Below are positions 50,277-60,388 of a stretch of DNA of 64,000 bases, one piece after another; positions within the stretch are counted from its first letter, which is position 1; every line of letters begins with the position of its first letter. A program made the translations under genes and the position numbers. Source of the stretch: Hyphomicrobiales bacterium (lineage in GTDB: Bacteria > Pseudomonadota > Alphaproteobacteria > Rhizobiales > Rhizobiaceae); the NCBI GenBank assembly GCA_900466945.1, contig UBNV01000006.1, forward strand, positions 310,001 through 374,000, read 5' to 3'. The notes beneath the pieces were generated by a model. The model was not told the DNA's origin. It worked only from the letters and a program-made list of their open reading frames with translations, and ran no database searches.

Positions 50277-53231
50277 ATGGGGAACGGCAGGACGAGCAGA
50301 TTGTCCGAGGTGGCCGATGGAGTGATCCGTCCGCTGAACCAGGCGGAGCTGAAGGCGGCGACCAGCCTGTTGAAAGACCTGACGAAGCAGGAGCCGGCAC
50401 TGACCGAGCATTTGTCGACGGAGGGACCGCTGCGGCAATTCGTGCTCTCGGCCTTCACGCTTTCGCCCTATCTGCGCGATGTTGCGAACCTCAAGCCATC
50501 TTTGCTGCTGGAGGCGGTCGCCTCTCCGCTTGAGCCGCAGCTCCTCGACGCAATCGACGAGGCCCGCACCGCCTGGCGGCCCGATGCATCCGGTGCATCA
50601 CCTGCCGAGGCAGAAGTCATGGCGCGGCTTAGGCGGGCTAAGCGCAAGGTGGCCTTCCTGGCGGCTCTGGCCGATCTCGCCCGTGTCTTCACCGCCCGCG
50701 ACACGACCGCATGGCTGAGCGCCGTGGCGGATGCGGCGGTGGCGGCGACCATCGATCATCTGCTGCTGGCGGGGCATGACGGCGGCAAGCTGACACTCAA
50801 GGACCGCGACAGCCCGGCCGAAGGCAGCGGACTGATCGTGCTCGGCATGGGCAAGCACGGCGCCCGTGAGCTCAACTATTCCTCCGACATCGACCTCGTC
50901 GTCTTCTACGATCCCGAAGCCGGCATTCTGAAGGACCCCGATGATGCGATGGAGACCTTTGGCCGGATGATGCGCCGCCTCGTGCGAATCCTGCAGGAGC
51001 GCACTGCCGACGGCTACGTCTTCCGCACCGATCTGCGGCTCCGGCCCGATCCGGGCTCGACTCCGCTTGCAGTCCCGGTCGAGGCGGCACTCATCTATTA
51101 CGAGGGCAGGGGCCAGAACTGGGAGCGGGCGGCCTTCATCAAGGCGCGGCCCGTGGCGGGCGACCTGAAGGCAGGCGAGGGCTTCCTGAGGGAGCTCGTG
51201 CCCTTCGTCTTCCGAAAATATCTCGACTATGCGGCGATCGCCGACATCCACTCAATCAAGCGGCAGATCCATGTGCATAAGGGCCATGGTGCCATTGCGG
51301 TGAAGGGCCACAACGTCAAGCTCGGGCGCGGCGGCATTCGCGAGATCGAATTTTTCGCCCAGACCCAGCAGCTGATCGCCGGCGGCCGCATGCCAGACCT
51401 GCGCTGCCGTCCGACCGAGGAGGCGCTGAAGGCGCTCGCTTCAGCCCGCTGGATCGACGAGCACACGGCGGAGGAACTCACCGACTGCTACTGGTTCCTG
51501 CGCGATGTCGAGCACCGCATCCAGATGGTGCATGACGAGCAGACGCATGTTCTTCCCGAGACCGAGGCCGAGCTGAAGCGCATCGCCTTCATGCTGGGTT
51601 TCATCGACACGACGGCCTTCTCCCGCGCGCTGGAAACGGCGCTGAAGACGGTCGAAAAACGCTATGCCCGGCTGTTTGAAAAGGAAGAGGGCCTGTCGAG
51701 TTCGACCGGCAATCTCGTCTTTACCGGCCAGCAGGACGATCCGGATACATTGAAGACCCTGAAGAGCCTCGGCTTCGAGCGGCCGGAGGACATTTCCCGC
51801 GTCATCCGCACCTGGCATTACGGCCGCTATCGCGCGACGCAATCGGTCGAGGCCCGCGAGCGGTTGACCGAGATGACGCCGGATCTGTTGAAGGCCTTCG
51901 GCGAGAGCCGTCGCGCTGACGAGGCGCTGTTGCGCTTCGACAATTTCCTCTCGGGCCTTCCCGCCGGCATCCAGCTCTTCTCTCTGCTCGGCAACAATCC
52001 CGCCCTTCTCCACCGGATGGTCAACATCATGGCAGCCGCCCCGCGGCTTGCCGAAATCATCGCCGCGCGCCCGCACGTCTTCGACGGCATGCTGGACCCG
52101 GGCCTTCTGGTCGAACTTCCCACCCGCGACTATCTCGGCAAGCGCCTGAAGAGTTTTCTCTCCAGCGCCCGCCACTATGAAGAAATCCTCGACCGGCTGC
52201 GCATCTTCGCCGCCGAGCAGAGGTTCCTGATCGGTATTCGCTTGCTGACCGGATCGATCGGCGGCCCGCAAGCCGGTCACGCCTTCACCGATCTCGCCGG
52301 CCTTGTCATCGACGAAGCGCTGAAGGCGGTGGTGGCCGAGATGGAAGCCGCCCATGGCAAGATCCCCGGTGGTCGGGTGGCGCTCGCCGGAATGGGCAAA
52401 CTCGGCTCCTTCGAGCTGACTGCGGGCTCGGATGTCGACCTGATCCTGCTCTACGAACATGACGACGAGGCGGCGGAATCGGACGGCGCGAAGCCCCTTG
52501 ATCCGGTGCGCTATTTTACAAGACTGACCCAGCGCCTGATCGCCGCCCTTTCGGCGCCGACGGCCGAAGGCGTGCTCTACGAAGTCGACATGCGGCTTCG
52601 CCCATCCGGCAACAAGGGTCCGGTTGCGACGCGCCTCAGGTCCTTTGCCCGCTACCAGCGCGAAGAGGCATGGACCTGGGAGCACATGGCGCTCTCCAGG
52701 GCGCGCATGCTTTGCGGCGACCAGAGCCTGATGGAGGAGGCAGAAGGCATCGTTGAGGAAGTGCTGGCGGCCCCGCGGGATAAGGCGAAGACCACCAAGG
52801 ACGTCCTCGAAATGCGGGCGCTGATCGAACAGGAGAAGCCGCCGAAGGACATCTGGGACGTCAAGCTCATTCCGGGTGGCCTTGTTGATATCGAGTTCAT
52901 CGCGCAGTATCTGGCGCTCGTGGCCCCGGCCAAGGGGCTCCGCGTCCGCACCAACGAGCTTTCGACGGCGGATGCGTTGAAGGCCTTGGGTAAGCTCATC
53001 GACCCCAACGATCTCGACACGTGTCTGGCTGCCTTGAAGCTCTATACCGATCTGTCGCAGGTCATTCGGCTCTGCATCGATGGACCCTTCGATCCCGCAA
53101 ACGTCCCGGCGGGTCTTACCGACCGCGTGGCACGCGCCGCTGACTGCCCTGATCTGAAGTCGACGGAAGCCGAGATCAAGCGGCTGTCAAAGGCTGTGCG
53201 CAAGGTGTTTTCGCGGGTGGTGGCTGGCTGA
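50277..53231 (+). CDS. glnE: glutamine synthetase adenylyltransferase/adenylyl-removing enzyme
   Basis: A 984-residue bifunctional enzyme that adenylylates and deadenylylates glutamine synthetase. Two nucleotidyltransferase domains are clear: the N-terminal one with NYSSDIDLVVFYD (near 203) and the C-terminal one with TAGSDVDLILLYE (near 718). Each is followed by its helical regulatory part, for example GRGGIREIEFFAQTQQL and PGGLVDIEFIAQYLAL. Length matches GlnE. It responds to PII proteins as the nitrogen signal. Confidence 0.96.
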   Translation: MGNGRTSRLSEVADGVIRPLNQAELKAATSLLKDLTKQEPALTEHLSTEGPLRQFVLSAFTLSPYLRDVANLKPSLLLEAVASPLEPQLLDAIDEARTAWRPDASGASPAEAEVMARLRRAKRKVAFLAALADLARVFTARDTTAWLSAVADAAVAATIDHLLLAGHDGGKLTLKDRDSPAEGSGLIVLGMGKHGARELNYSSDIDLVVFYDPEAGILKDPDDAMETFGRMMRRLVRILQERTADGYVFRTDLRLRPDPGSTPLAVPVEAALIYYEGRGQNWERAAFIKARPVAGDLKAGEGFLRELVPFVFRKYLDYAAIADIHSIKRQIHVHKGHGAIAVKGHNVKLGRGGIREIEFFAQTQQLIAGGRMPDLRCRPTEEALKALASARWIDEHTAEELTDCYWFLRDVEHRIQMVHDEQTHVLPETEAELKRIAFMLGFIDTTAFSRALETALKTVEKRYARLFEKEEGLSSSTGNLVFTGQQDDPDTLKTLKSLGFERPEDISRVIRTWHYGRYRATQSVEARERLTEMTPDLLKAFGESRRADEALLRFDNFLSGLPAGIQLFSLLGNNPALLHRMVNIMAAAPRLAEIIAARPHVFDGMLDPGLLVELPTRDYLGKRLKSFLSSARHYEEILDRLRIFAAEQRFLIGIRLLTGSIGGPQAGHAFTDLAGLVIDEALKAVVAEMEAAHGKIPGGRVALAGMGKLGSFELTAGSDVDLILLYEHDDEAAESDGAKPLDPVRYFTRLTQRLIAALSAPTAEGVLYEVDMRLRPSGNKGPVATRLRSFARYQREEAWTWEHMALSRARMLCGDQSLMEEAEGIVEEVLAAPRDKAKTTKDVLEMRALIEQEKPPKDIWDVKLIPGGLVDIEFIAQYLALVAPAKGLRVRTNELSTADALKALGKLIDPNDLDTCLAALKLYTDLSQVIRLCIDGPFDPANVPAGLTDRVARAADCPDLKSTEAEIKRLSKAVRKVFSRVVAG

Positions 53232-53238
53232 CGCTGTT

Positions 53239-54783
53239 CTATGCGTCGCCTCGGCCGCTGATGAGCTTCAAGGGCTTCAGGCCGAAGCCGAGGAGCAGAT
53301 TGAAGGTGGCGCGGTCGAGCAGGAAGACGAGCAGCGCCACCACCGGCCAGACGGCACAGGCGAGGATGAAGGCGGTGAACCAGTCGTCGATCGTCAGATG
53401 GGCAAGGGTCGCGGCGGCGAGCAGCGCGAGGGGCAAAGCGAGCGGCAGGACGACACGGCGCAGGATGCCGCTCAGCGCCAGATGTCCGCCGAAATCGAAC
53501 AGTGATCGGAGAGCTGCAGCGACGGCCGCACCGACGATGCCGAATTGCATGGTGAGCAGGACGAGCACTCCGGCGAAAGGGATGAGCAGGCCGAGGTGAA
53601 GCTTGGCGATCAGGTCCGGCCTGTGCTGGCTGTGGATCAGCCAGTAGGGCGCGAAGATCAGCGAATTGAGCCAGATGGAGGTGACAAGGATTGTGGCGGG
53701 CACGCCTGCACGGTCGGCGAAGGCCTCGCCCAGCCAGAGGGTCAAGAGCGGATCCATCAGCAGGATCGTCGAGGCGCAGATGCCGCCATAGAGGAGGGCG
53801 GTGATGACGAGGACGCGGGCGCTGAGCGCCTTGGCTTCATCCGGCTTGGAACTGGCGAGCCGCGGGAAGATCGCCCGCGAGATGGCGCCGGGGATGATCT
53901 GGCTGCGCGAGATCAGGTTGAGCGGCACGGCGTAATAGGTGACGGCGGCGACGCCGAAGAAGCGGCCGACCATCAGCTGATCGAGCGAGCCGAGAATGGG
54001 GGTCAGCACCGACGAGATCGTCACCCAGCCGCCATAGGACAGAAGTTTGCGCGCCCGGTCCCTGTCGAAATCGGTGATCCGGATCGGTCCCTCGATCCGG
54101 TTGATGGCGACAAAGATGGCGAGCATCAGCAGCACACGGGCCAGCACGGCGCCAGGGATCACGGTGCCGAGATCGGGCGACACGAAGACGGCAAAGGCGA
54201 GCGGCAGGATCTGCGCGAAGATCGCACCAGAGACCTGGAGCACATTGGCGAGCGCGAAATTTTCGCGCGCCTCGATCGCGTCGATGCCGGCGCCATTGAG
54301 GATGACGAGCGGCAGAAGAAGCGCGATCCAGGGCATGGCCGCCTTGACTTCATCCTCGATCTCGACCGGCACCTGCACCACGCCGCCGACGATGTAGGAG
54401 CCGAGCAGATAAAGCAGGAAGGCGCCGAAGAAGGTCATTGACGCATTGATGGTGAAAGACGTCACGATGACGCGCGCACGTTCGCGCTGGGCGGAATGGT
54501 CGAGGCGGGCCAGTGCATTGATGGTGGCGGGGGCAAGGCCAAGCTCGAGAAAGCCGAGATAGCCGATCATTACCCAGATCAGCGAAATCACGCCGTAACG
54601 GGCATCGCCGACATAATCGATATAGACGGGGACGGTCAGGATCATCACCGGGATCGGCAACAGGGCGCCGATCAGGTTGATGATGAAATTGACATAGAGC
54701 CGATTGCGCGGCTTGCCTTCACTGGCCATTGCGGTCCCTGTTTGTCCCTCCGGCTTCTCGCCGGACTGTCCCGAGCCTGTCAT
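53239..54783 (-). CDS. polysaccharide flippase (Wzx/MATE-like lipopolysaccharide biosynthesis protein)
   Basis: A 514-residue protein with about twelve to fourteen membrane helices, typical of the PST/Wzx branch of the MATE superfamily (FIINLIGALLPIPVMILTVPVYI at the start, then IWVMIGYLGFLELGLAPATINALA and YGGWVTISSVLTPILGSLDQLMVGRF). Such proteins flip lipid-linked sugars to the periplasm. It is convergent with glnE, 7 bases away. The substrate is unknown. ATG 54729 (MASEGK) is an alternative start. Confidence 0.88.
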   Translation of the reverse strand: MTGSGQSGEKPEGQTGTAMASEGKPRNRLYVNFIINLIGALLPIPVMILTVPVYIDYVGDARYGVISLIWVMIGYLGFLELGLAPATINALARLDHSAQRERARVIVTSFTINASMTFFGAFLLYLLGSYIVGGVVQVPVEIEDEVKAAMPWIALLLPLVILNGAGIDAIEARENFALANVLQVSGAIFAQILPLAFAVFVSPDLGTVIPGAVLARVLLMLAIFVAINRIEGPIRITDFDRDRARKLLSYGGWVTISSVLTPILGSLDQLMVGRFFGVAAVTYYAVPLNLISRSQIIPGAISRAIFPRLASSKPDEAKALSARVLVITALLYGGICASTILLMDPLLTLWLGEAFADRAGVPATILVTSIWLNSLIFAPYWLIHSQHRPDLIAKLHLGLLIPFAGVLVLLTMQFGIVGAAVAAALRSLFDFGGHLALSGILRRVVLPLALPLALLAAATLAHLTIDDWFTAFILACAVWPVVALLVFLLDRATFNLLLGFGLKPLKLISGRGDA

Positions 54784-54867
54784 GGCCCGGCGACCCTTAC
54801 GGATGGGTAAGCTCGGCCTTCTATTCGGCGGGAAGGGTTACCAGCGGGTGAACGGCCCGCGATGCGG

Positions 54868-57222
54868 TCAGGCGCGGCGCTTGTGCCCTTGTGCAACGGT
54901 GATGTCGGGGATGCGGAGCGCCACAACCGTGCCCTGACCTTCGCGGGAGCGGATCTTCAAGGTGCCGCCATGCAGGCCGACGAGGGATCGGGAGATGGCA
55001 AGCCCAAGGCCCGAGCCGCCCTTGGACTTGGCATACTGGCTCTGCACCTGCTCGAACGGATTGCCGATCTTGCTGAGCGCGCTCTTCGGGATGCCGATAC
55101 CAGTGTCTGAGATGGAGACGAGCACGGCACCCTGAACCTTGCGCGCCCGAAGAGCGATCTTACCTCCGTCGTCGGTGAATTTCACGGCATTGGAGAGGAT
55201 GTTGAGCAGGATCTGCTTGATCGCACGACGATCGGCGATGAGGGAGAGGCTGGCTTCGACGCGCTGCTCGACAGTGATGTTCTTTTCTTCGGCCGGAATT
55301 GCGGTGAGGCGCATGCTCTCTTCGATCAGCGGGCAGAGATCGATCGTCTCGCAGCGGATCTTCATCTGGCCCGCCTCGATCTTCGACATGTCGAGGATGT
55401 CGTTGATGACGTTGAGGAGATGCTTGCCGCTTTCGTGGATGTCTTTTGCGTATTCCTCGTATTTCGGCGAGCCGACCGGGCCGAACATGCGAGCGAGCAG
55501 GATTTCCGAAAAGCCGAGGATGGCGTTTAGCGGCGTTCTGAGCTCGTGGCTCATATTGGCGAGGAATTCCGATTTCGCCTTGTTGGCAGCCTCGGCATTC
55601 TGTTTCTCGGCGATATACTTTTCGTTGGCGTCCGACAGTTCGGTCTTCTGGCGCTCGAGGATCTTCTGCGAGGCGGAGAGATCGCCGATCGTGGCCATCA
55701 GGCGGCGCTCCTGCTCGCGCAGGCGCTCCTGGTGACGCTTGAGGAGCGTGATGTCTGTTCCGACGGAGACGAGGCCACCGTCGCGGGTGCGGCGCTCGTT
55801 GATCTGCAGCCAGCGCTCGTCGGCGAGCTGGACTTCCGAGGTGCGCGAATTGGTGCCGTCGTCGGCGTCCGCAATGCGCCGCTGGATGATCGGCTTACCG
55901 GCGGCTGCGAGCACGAGGGAGCGCTCCTTGCCGGGCACGAGCACGGCGTCGGGCAGGCCGTAGACCTTCTGAAAATGGCCGTTCCAGGCCACCAGCTTGT
56001 CGTTCTTGTCCCAGAGCACGAAGGCTTCCGACGTACATTCGATTGCATCGGCGAGGCGCTGGTCGGCTTCGGCATAACGCTGGGCGAGACGATGCTGCTC
56101 CGTGACGTCCATGGCGATGCCGATGACATGCAGTTCGCCGGTATTGGTGGAGATGATCTGGGCGCGGGCACGCATCCAGACGTAGTGGCCCTGGGCGTGG
56201 CGCATGCGGAAGATCTGGTCGATATGGCGCGAGCTGCCACGGCCGACGGAGCGGGCGAGCGCATAGAGATTGCCGTCGTCGGGATGCATGAGGCGGGCCG
56301 CATCGGCAAAGGCGAGCGGCTGGGACGAGGGGGCAAGGCCCAGCATCTCGTACATCGACCGCGACCAGACGAGCTTGCGATTTTCGAGATCAAAATCCCA
56401 GAGGCCGCAGCGACCGCGGGCAAGCGCGGTTTCGACGCGCAGGTTGGATTCGAGGAAGGTGTCGTCCGCCTCACGTGCCCGCTTCACCTGGTAGAAATAG
56501 GCATAGAGGATGACGAAGAGGATGACGGTGATGCAGGTGAAGAGCGTCGTGTTGAGCGAAAGCTCGCGGCGCCAGAAATCGCCGACGGCCTGCAGCGTAT
56601 GGGCCGTCACGATCATCGCGCCGTCGGTACCGATCGGCGTGAAGATCGCATGATGCGGCACGCCGTTGAGTTCGGTGTCGATGGCGCCGGTGCGGCTGCC
56701 GGACTGACGGAAGGTCATGACTTCAGGCAGGAGGCTCGACAGGGAGAGGCCGACCTGGGCCGTGGCCTCGGGAGACGCCGCAAACACCCGACCGGTCGGG
56801 TCGACGAGGAGCACGAATGCGCCATTGGCGAAATGTCCGCGGTCGAGGAAGGCAGAGAGGCGCTTCTCGGCCTCTGCGCGGTCGCGTGTTTCGAAGAGGG
56901 TGACCCGTTCGCCGAGCGCGGCATTGGCCGTTGCCGCGATCAGCGCCGTCGATTGGCGCACGGACACTTCCATGCGCTGGTACTCGTTCATGATCCCGAT
57001 GGTACGGGCCAGCGCCACCACGGCGAGAAAGGCGAGGATGAGGATCGGAATGGCCCGGCGCAGGATCGTCTCGATCCGCCGCGAACGGGCGGTGCTTTGT
57101 CCCGGATTGGACGACGAAGCACCGAACAGCGCTTCCCCGATCCGTCCGAAAAATGCCCCCATGTCCGAGAATTTGAAGCGCAGCCGCTCATCGGCTGCGG
57201 TGACCCGCCGCGCGTCCAACAT
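54868..57222 (-). CDS. pleC: PAS-containing sensor histidine kinase, PleC-like
   Basis: A 784-residue kinase. One helix near 55-75 and another near 240 enclose a periplasmic region. Two PAS domains follow (VWSRSMYEMLGLAPSS... and ECTSEAFVLWDKNDKLVAWNG), then a coiled segment and the phospho-acceptor region ANMSHELRTPLNAILGFSEIL (His near 558), the signature of the PleC/DivJ/PdhS group acting on DivK in alphaproteobacteria. The ATPase has NILSNAVKF and GGSGLGLAISRSL. The symbol rests on this signature and on the position near glnE/pepN in rhizobia; another PdhS kinase is possible. Confidence 0.75.
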   Translation of the reverse strand: MLDARRVTAADERLRFKFSDMGAFFGRIGEALFGASSSNPGQSTARSRRIETILRRAIPILILAFLAVVALARTIGIMNEYQRMEVSVRQSTALIAATANAALGERVTLFETRDRAEAEKRLSAFLDRGHFANGAFVLLVDPTGRVFAASPEATAQVGLSLSSLLPEVMTFRQSGSRTGAIDTELNGVPHHAIFTPIGTDGAMIVTAHTLQAVGDFWRRELSLNTTLFTCITVILFVILYAYFYQVKRAREADDTFLESNLRVETALARGRCGLWDFDLENRKLVWSRSMYEMLGLAPSSQPLAFADAARLMHPDDGNLYALARSVGRGSSRHIDQIFRMRHAQGHYVWMRARAQIISTNTGELHVIGIAMDVTEQHRLAQRYAEADQRLADAIECTSEAFVLWDKNDKLVAWNGHFQKVYGLPDAVLVPGKERSLVLAAAGKPIIQRRIADADDGTNSRTSEVQLADERWLQINERRTRDGGLVSVGTDITLLKRHQERLREQERRLMATIGDLSASQKILERQKTELSDANEKYIAEKQNAEAANKAKSEFLANMSHELRTPLNAILGFSEILLARMFGPVGSPKYEEYAKDIHESGKHLLNVINDILDMSKIEAGQMKIRCETIDLCPLIEESMRLTAIPAEEKNITVEQRVEASLSLIADRRAIKQILLNILSNAVKFTDDGGKIALRARKVQGAVLVSISDTGIGIPKSALSKIGNPFEQVQSQYAKSKGGSGLGLAISRSLVGLHGGTLKIRSREGQGTVVALRIPDITVAQGHKRRA

Positions 57223-57435
57223 CGTCCCTGCCTCTGTCCCTCGTGTGATTCGAAGCGCCGCTCGCCCGAATCTGACGCCAAGGAATCATGGCCGATTCGC
57301 CTTGTCCAGAGCGGGTGGGTAAAGAAAATATTAACCCCTTGCTCCGACTCCGCTTTTTTATTGCAGGCCTGACAAGAGGCTGAATCTGATGGAAAATTAG
57401 CGGGTGATCGGAGCTTTGAAAAACACCTGTGGACG

Positions 57436-57462
57436 AAAAAAGGCGCCGGTGCTGCCGGCGCC
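57436..57462 (-). terminator. terminator downstream of pepN
   Basis: GGCGCCGG (57442-57449) and CCGGCGCC (57455-57462) form a perfect stem around TGCTG. On the minus strand it runs into TTTTTT, about 25 bases after the pepN stop; four T on the other side may also work on the plus strand. Confidence 0.9.
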
Positions 57463-57486
57463 TTTTGGGTCGAATAGGAGTTGTGA

Positions 57487-60135
57487 TCAGCCCTTGAGAA
57501 CGCGTTCTACGATGTCGCGGACATCCGTGGAAAGCGAAGCGGAAGCCTCGATGGACGAGAGCGCTGCACGGGCCTTGTCGGCACGGCCGGGCTCGAGCAG
57601 GCGCCAGGACCGGAGCGCGGTCAGCAGACGCGCGGCGAGCTGCGGATTACGCGGGTCGATCGCCAGGATCTGCTCGGCAAAGAAGTCGTAAGCTGCACCG
57701 TCTGCACGGTTGAAACCGGTCGCATTGCCGAAGGCGAAGGTGCCGACGAGCGAACGCACGCGGTTCGGATTGCTCGGGGCGAAATGCGGGCTCTGCATCA
57801 GAGCCTTGACCCGGTCCAGGCTTCCCGCGCCCGGGATCGTCGCCTGGATCGAGAACCACTTGTCGAGTACCAGCGCATTCGAGGCGAAGCGGGTTTCGAA
57901 GGCGGCCAGCGCCTCCTTTGCTTCTGGCGAATCCGGGAAGCGGTGGGCGAGAATGGTCAGTGCCTGTGACAGGTCCGTCATGTTGTCGGCCGTGGCAAAC
58001 GCTACGGCCGCCAGCGCCGGCGAATCCTCGGCGATGGTCAGGAAGGAGAGCGCGATGTTCTTCAGCGCGCGCTTGCCGGCGCCACTGGCATCCGGCGTGA
58101 AGGGGCCGGAGGCCGAATGGGCGTCATGGAGTGCGCGGAAAACCTCGACGCCGGCTGTCGCAATGGCCGTCAACACGGCCTGGCGGCCGGCATGGATCGC
58201 ATCCGGGTCGTTGTTGCCGCCCAGCTCGCGGGCGATGTCGGCTTCGCTCGGGAGCGTGAGCGCCTGGGCGCGGAAGGCGGGTTCCAGCGCCTCGTCGGCT
58301 GCGACGGCGAGCAGCACGTCGATGAAGGCCGGGCTCGTCGTGATCGCGGCCCCCTCGCGGGCGCTCCTGGCGGCATCCGTGAGCACGGGCAAGGCGAGAT
58401 CGGTGATTGCCTGCCAGCGGGCGAAGAGGTCGCTGTCATGGCGGGCGATGTGGCCGAGATCTTCTGCGCTCTGCGGGAAATGCAGGGTGACCGGTGCCGA
58501 GAATCCGCGGTTCAGCGAGACGACCGGGCGGCTGCCGATACCGGTGAAGGTGAAAGTCTGCGCACGCTGGGTGAGGTGCAAGACCTCGCCGGTCACGTCG
58601 CCGCCGGAAATTGCGGAAGCGGTGGCTTCGGATCCGTTTTCGGAAATGAGTGCGAACCGCAGCGGGATGTGCATCGGCTCCTTGGCGCTCTGGCCAGGCG
58701 TGGCGGGGATCATCTGCTCCAGAGACAGGCTCAGCGTCTTGGCGCCCGCATCATAGGTGGAGGAGACGGTGATCTGCGGGGTGCCGGCCTGATGATACCA
58801 GAGCGAGAACTGGGTGAGATCACGGCCGCTTGCATCTTCGAAGCACTTGACGAAATCCTCGACGGTCGAGGCGTCGCCGTCATGGCGCTCGAAATAGAGG
58901 TCCATGCCCTTCTTGAAATCGTCGCGGCCGAGAATGGTCGCGATCATCCGGGTGACTTCCGAGCCCTTCTCATAGACTGTTGTCGTGTAGAAGTTGTTGA
59001 TTTCGCGATATTTTGTCGGACGAACCGGATGGGCGAGCGGGCCAGCATCTTCCGGGAACTGCTCCGAACGCAGATGGCGGACTTCCGCGATGCGCTTGAC
59101 GGCGCGCGAGCGCATGTCGGCGGAGAATTCGTGATCGCGGTAGACGGTGAGACCTTCCTTCAAGCAGAGCTGGAACCAGTCGCGGCAGGTGATGCGGTTG
59201 CCGGTCCAGTTGTGGAAGTATTCATGCGCGATGATCGCCTCGATATTCGCGTAATCCTGGTCGGTCGCGGTTTCTGGGTCTGCAAGCACATACTTGTCGT
59301 TGAAGATGTTGAGGCCCTTGTTCTCCATGGCCCCCATGTTGAAGTCGGAGACGGCGACGATCATGAAGATGTCGAGATCGTATTCGCGGCCGAAGACCTC
59401 TTCGTCCCACTTCATCGAGCGCTTCAGCGCATCCATGGCATAGGCCGCACGCGGCTCTTTGCCGTGTTCGACATAGATCTTCAGTGTGACTTCACGCTCC
59501 GACATGGTGACAAACGTGTCTTCGACCACGCCGAGATCACCGGCGACCAGGGCGAAGAGATAGGACGGCTTGGGATGCGGGTCGAACCAGGCGGCGAAAT
59601 GCTTGTCCGGGCCGAAGCCGGCGCCGCCGAGAAAGTTGCCGTTCGACAGCAAGAGCGGATTGGCGGCCTTGTCGGCGATGATGTTGATCGTATAGACGGC
59701 GAGCACATCGGGGCGATCGGGGAAATAGGTAATCCGGCGGAAGCCCTCGGCCTCGCACTGGGTCGCATAGATTCCGTTGCTACGATAAAGCCCCATCAGC
59801 TGCGTATTGGCCTCCGGATTGATCATCGTCACCACGGTGATCTCGAAAGGCACGCTTTCCGGCAGGTCGCGGATCGTGAGGCTCTCGGGCGTCGCGGTAT
59901 AGCGCGCCGGGTCCATCTCGATCTGGTCGAAGAGGAGGCTGGTCATGGTGAGATCGTCACCGTCAAGCACCAGAGGCGCGCTCGCATCGACGCCTTCGCG
60001 CCGATGGAAGATCAAACGGGCTTCCACCTTGGTTTCGGTCGGGTCCAGTTCGAAGGTCAGATCAACCCGTTCCAGAACGAAGTCGGTGGGGCGGTAGTCT
60101 GCCAGATGAACGATCCGGCCCGTATCTGTGCGCAT
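57487..60135 (-). CDS. pepN: aminopeptidase N (M1 family)
   Basis: An 882-residue zinc aminopeptidase of the E. coli PepN type. GAMENKGLNIFN (near 266) is the exopeptidase motif. HEYFHNWTGNRITCRDWFQL (near 303) holds the zinc-binding HExxH, with the third ligand Glu in LKEGLTVYRD. N-terminal beta domain and C-terminal helical domain are complete. It removes N-terminal residues from cytosolic peptides. A terminator lies beyond its stop. Confidence 0.96.
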   Translation of the reverse strand: MRTDTGRIVHLADYRPTDFVLERVDLTFELDPTETKVEARLIFHRREGVDASAPLVLDGDDLTMTSLLFDQIEMDPARYTATPESLTIRDLPESVPFEITVVTMINPEANTQLMGLYRSNGIYATQCEAEGFRRITYFPDRPDVLAVYTINIIADKAANPLLLSNGNFLGGAGFGPDKHFAAWFDPHPKPSYLFALVAGDLGVVEDTFVTMSEREVTLKIYVEHGKEPRAAYAMDALKRSMKWDEEVFGREYDLDIFMIVAVSDFNMGAMENKGLNIFNDKYVLADPETATDQDYANIEAIIAHEYFHNWTGNRITCRDWFQLCLKEGLTVYRDHEFSADMRSRAVKRIAEVRHLRSEQFPEDAGPLAHPVRPTKYREINNFYTTTVYEKGSEVTRMIATILGRDDFKKGMDLYFERHDGDASTVEDFVKCFEDASGRDLTQFSLWYHQAGTPQITVSSTYDAGAKTLSLSLEQMIPATPGQSAKEPMHIPLRFALISENGSEATASAISGGDVTGEVLHLTQRAQTFTFTGIGSRPVVSLNRGFSAPVTLHFPQSAEDLGHIARHDSDLFARWQAITDLALPVLTDAARSAREGAAITTSPAFIDVLLAVAADEALEPAFRAQALTLPSEADIARELGGNNDPDAIHAGRQAVLTAIATAGVEVFRALHDAHSASGPFTPDASGAGKRALKNIALSFLTIAEDSPALAAVAFATADNMTDLSQALTILAHRFPDSPEAKEALAAFETRFASNALVLDKWFSIQATIPGAGSLDRVKALMQSPHFAPSNPNRVRSLVGTFAFGNATGFNRADGAAYDFFAEQILAIDPRNPQLAARLLTALRSWRLLEPGRADKARAALSSIEASASLSTDVRDIVERVLKG

Positions 60136-60388
60136 AAATATGTCCTGGTCGCTGCGGGGTTGGCCACCAGAATGCGAGCAGGGAAAGCGCGCAGCCGAAT
60201 GGGCTCAAGTTGCTGGCGATGATTGCAGCAATTTCTGAACGATTGTTAAAACGCGAGCTAATTTCGGCGATGCTCTTGGCGCGACAGTCAATTTTCTTCG
60301 TCGAACCCCGGCCGATCCGGGCCGAAATCCAAGAATAGTCAAACTGATCTTGCGTTAGACAGAGGGCAGGGCGTGGCGCAGACGTTGG

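Noticed and set aside
58117..60222. Long open frame (701 codons) antisense to pepN
   Set aside because: Shadow of an unmistakable M1 aminopeptidase; no domain and no ribosome binding site.
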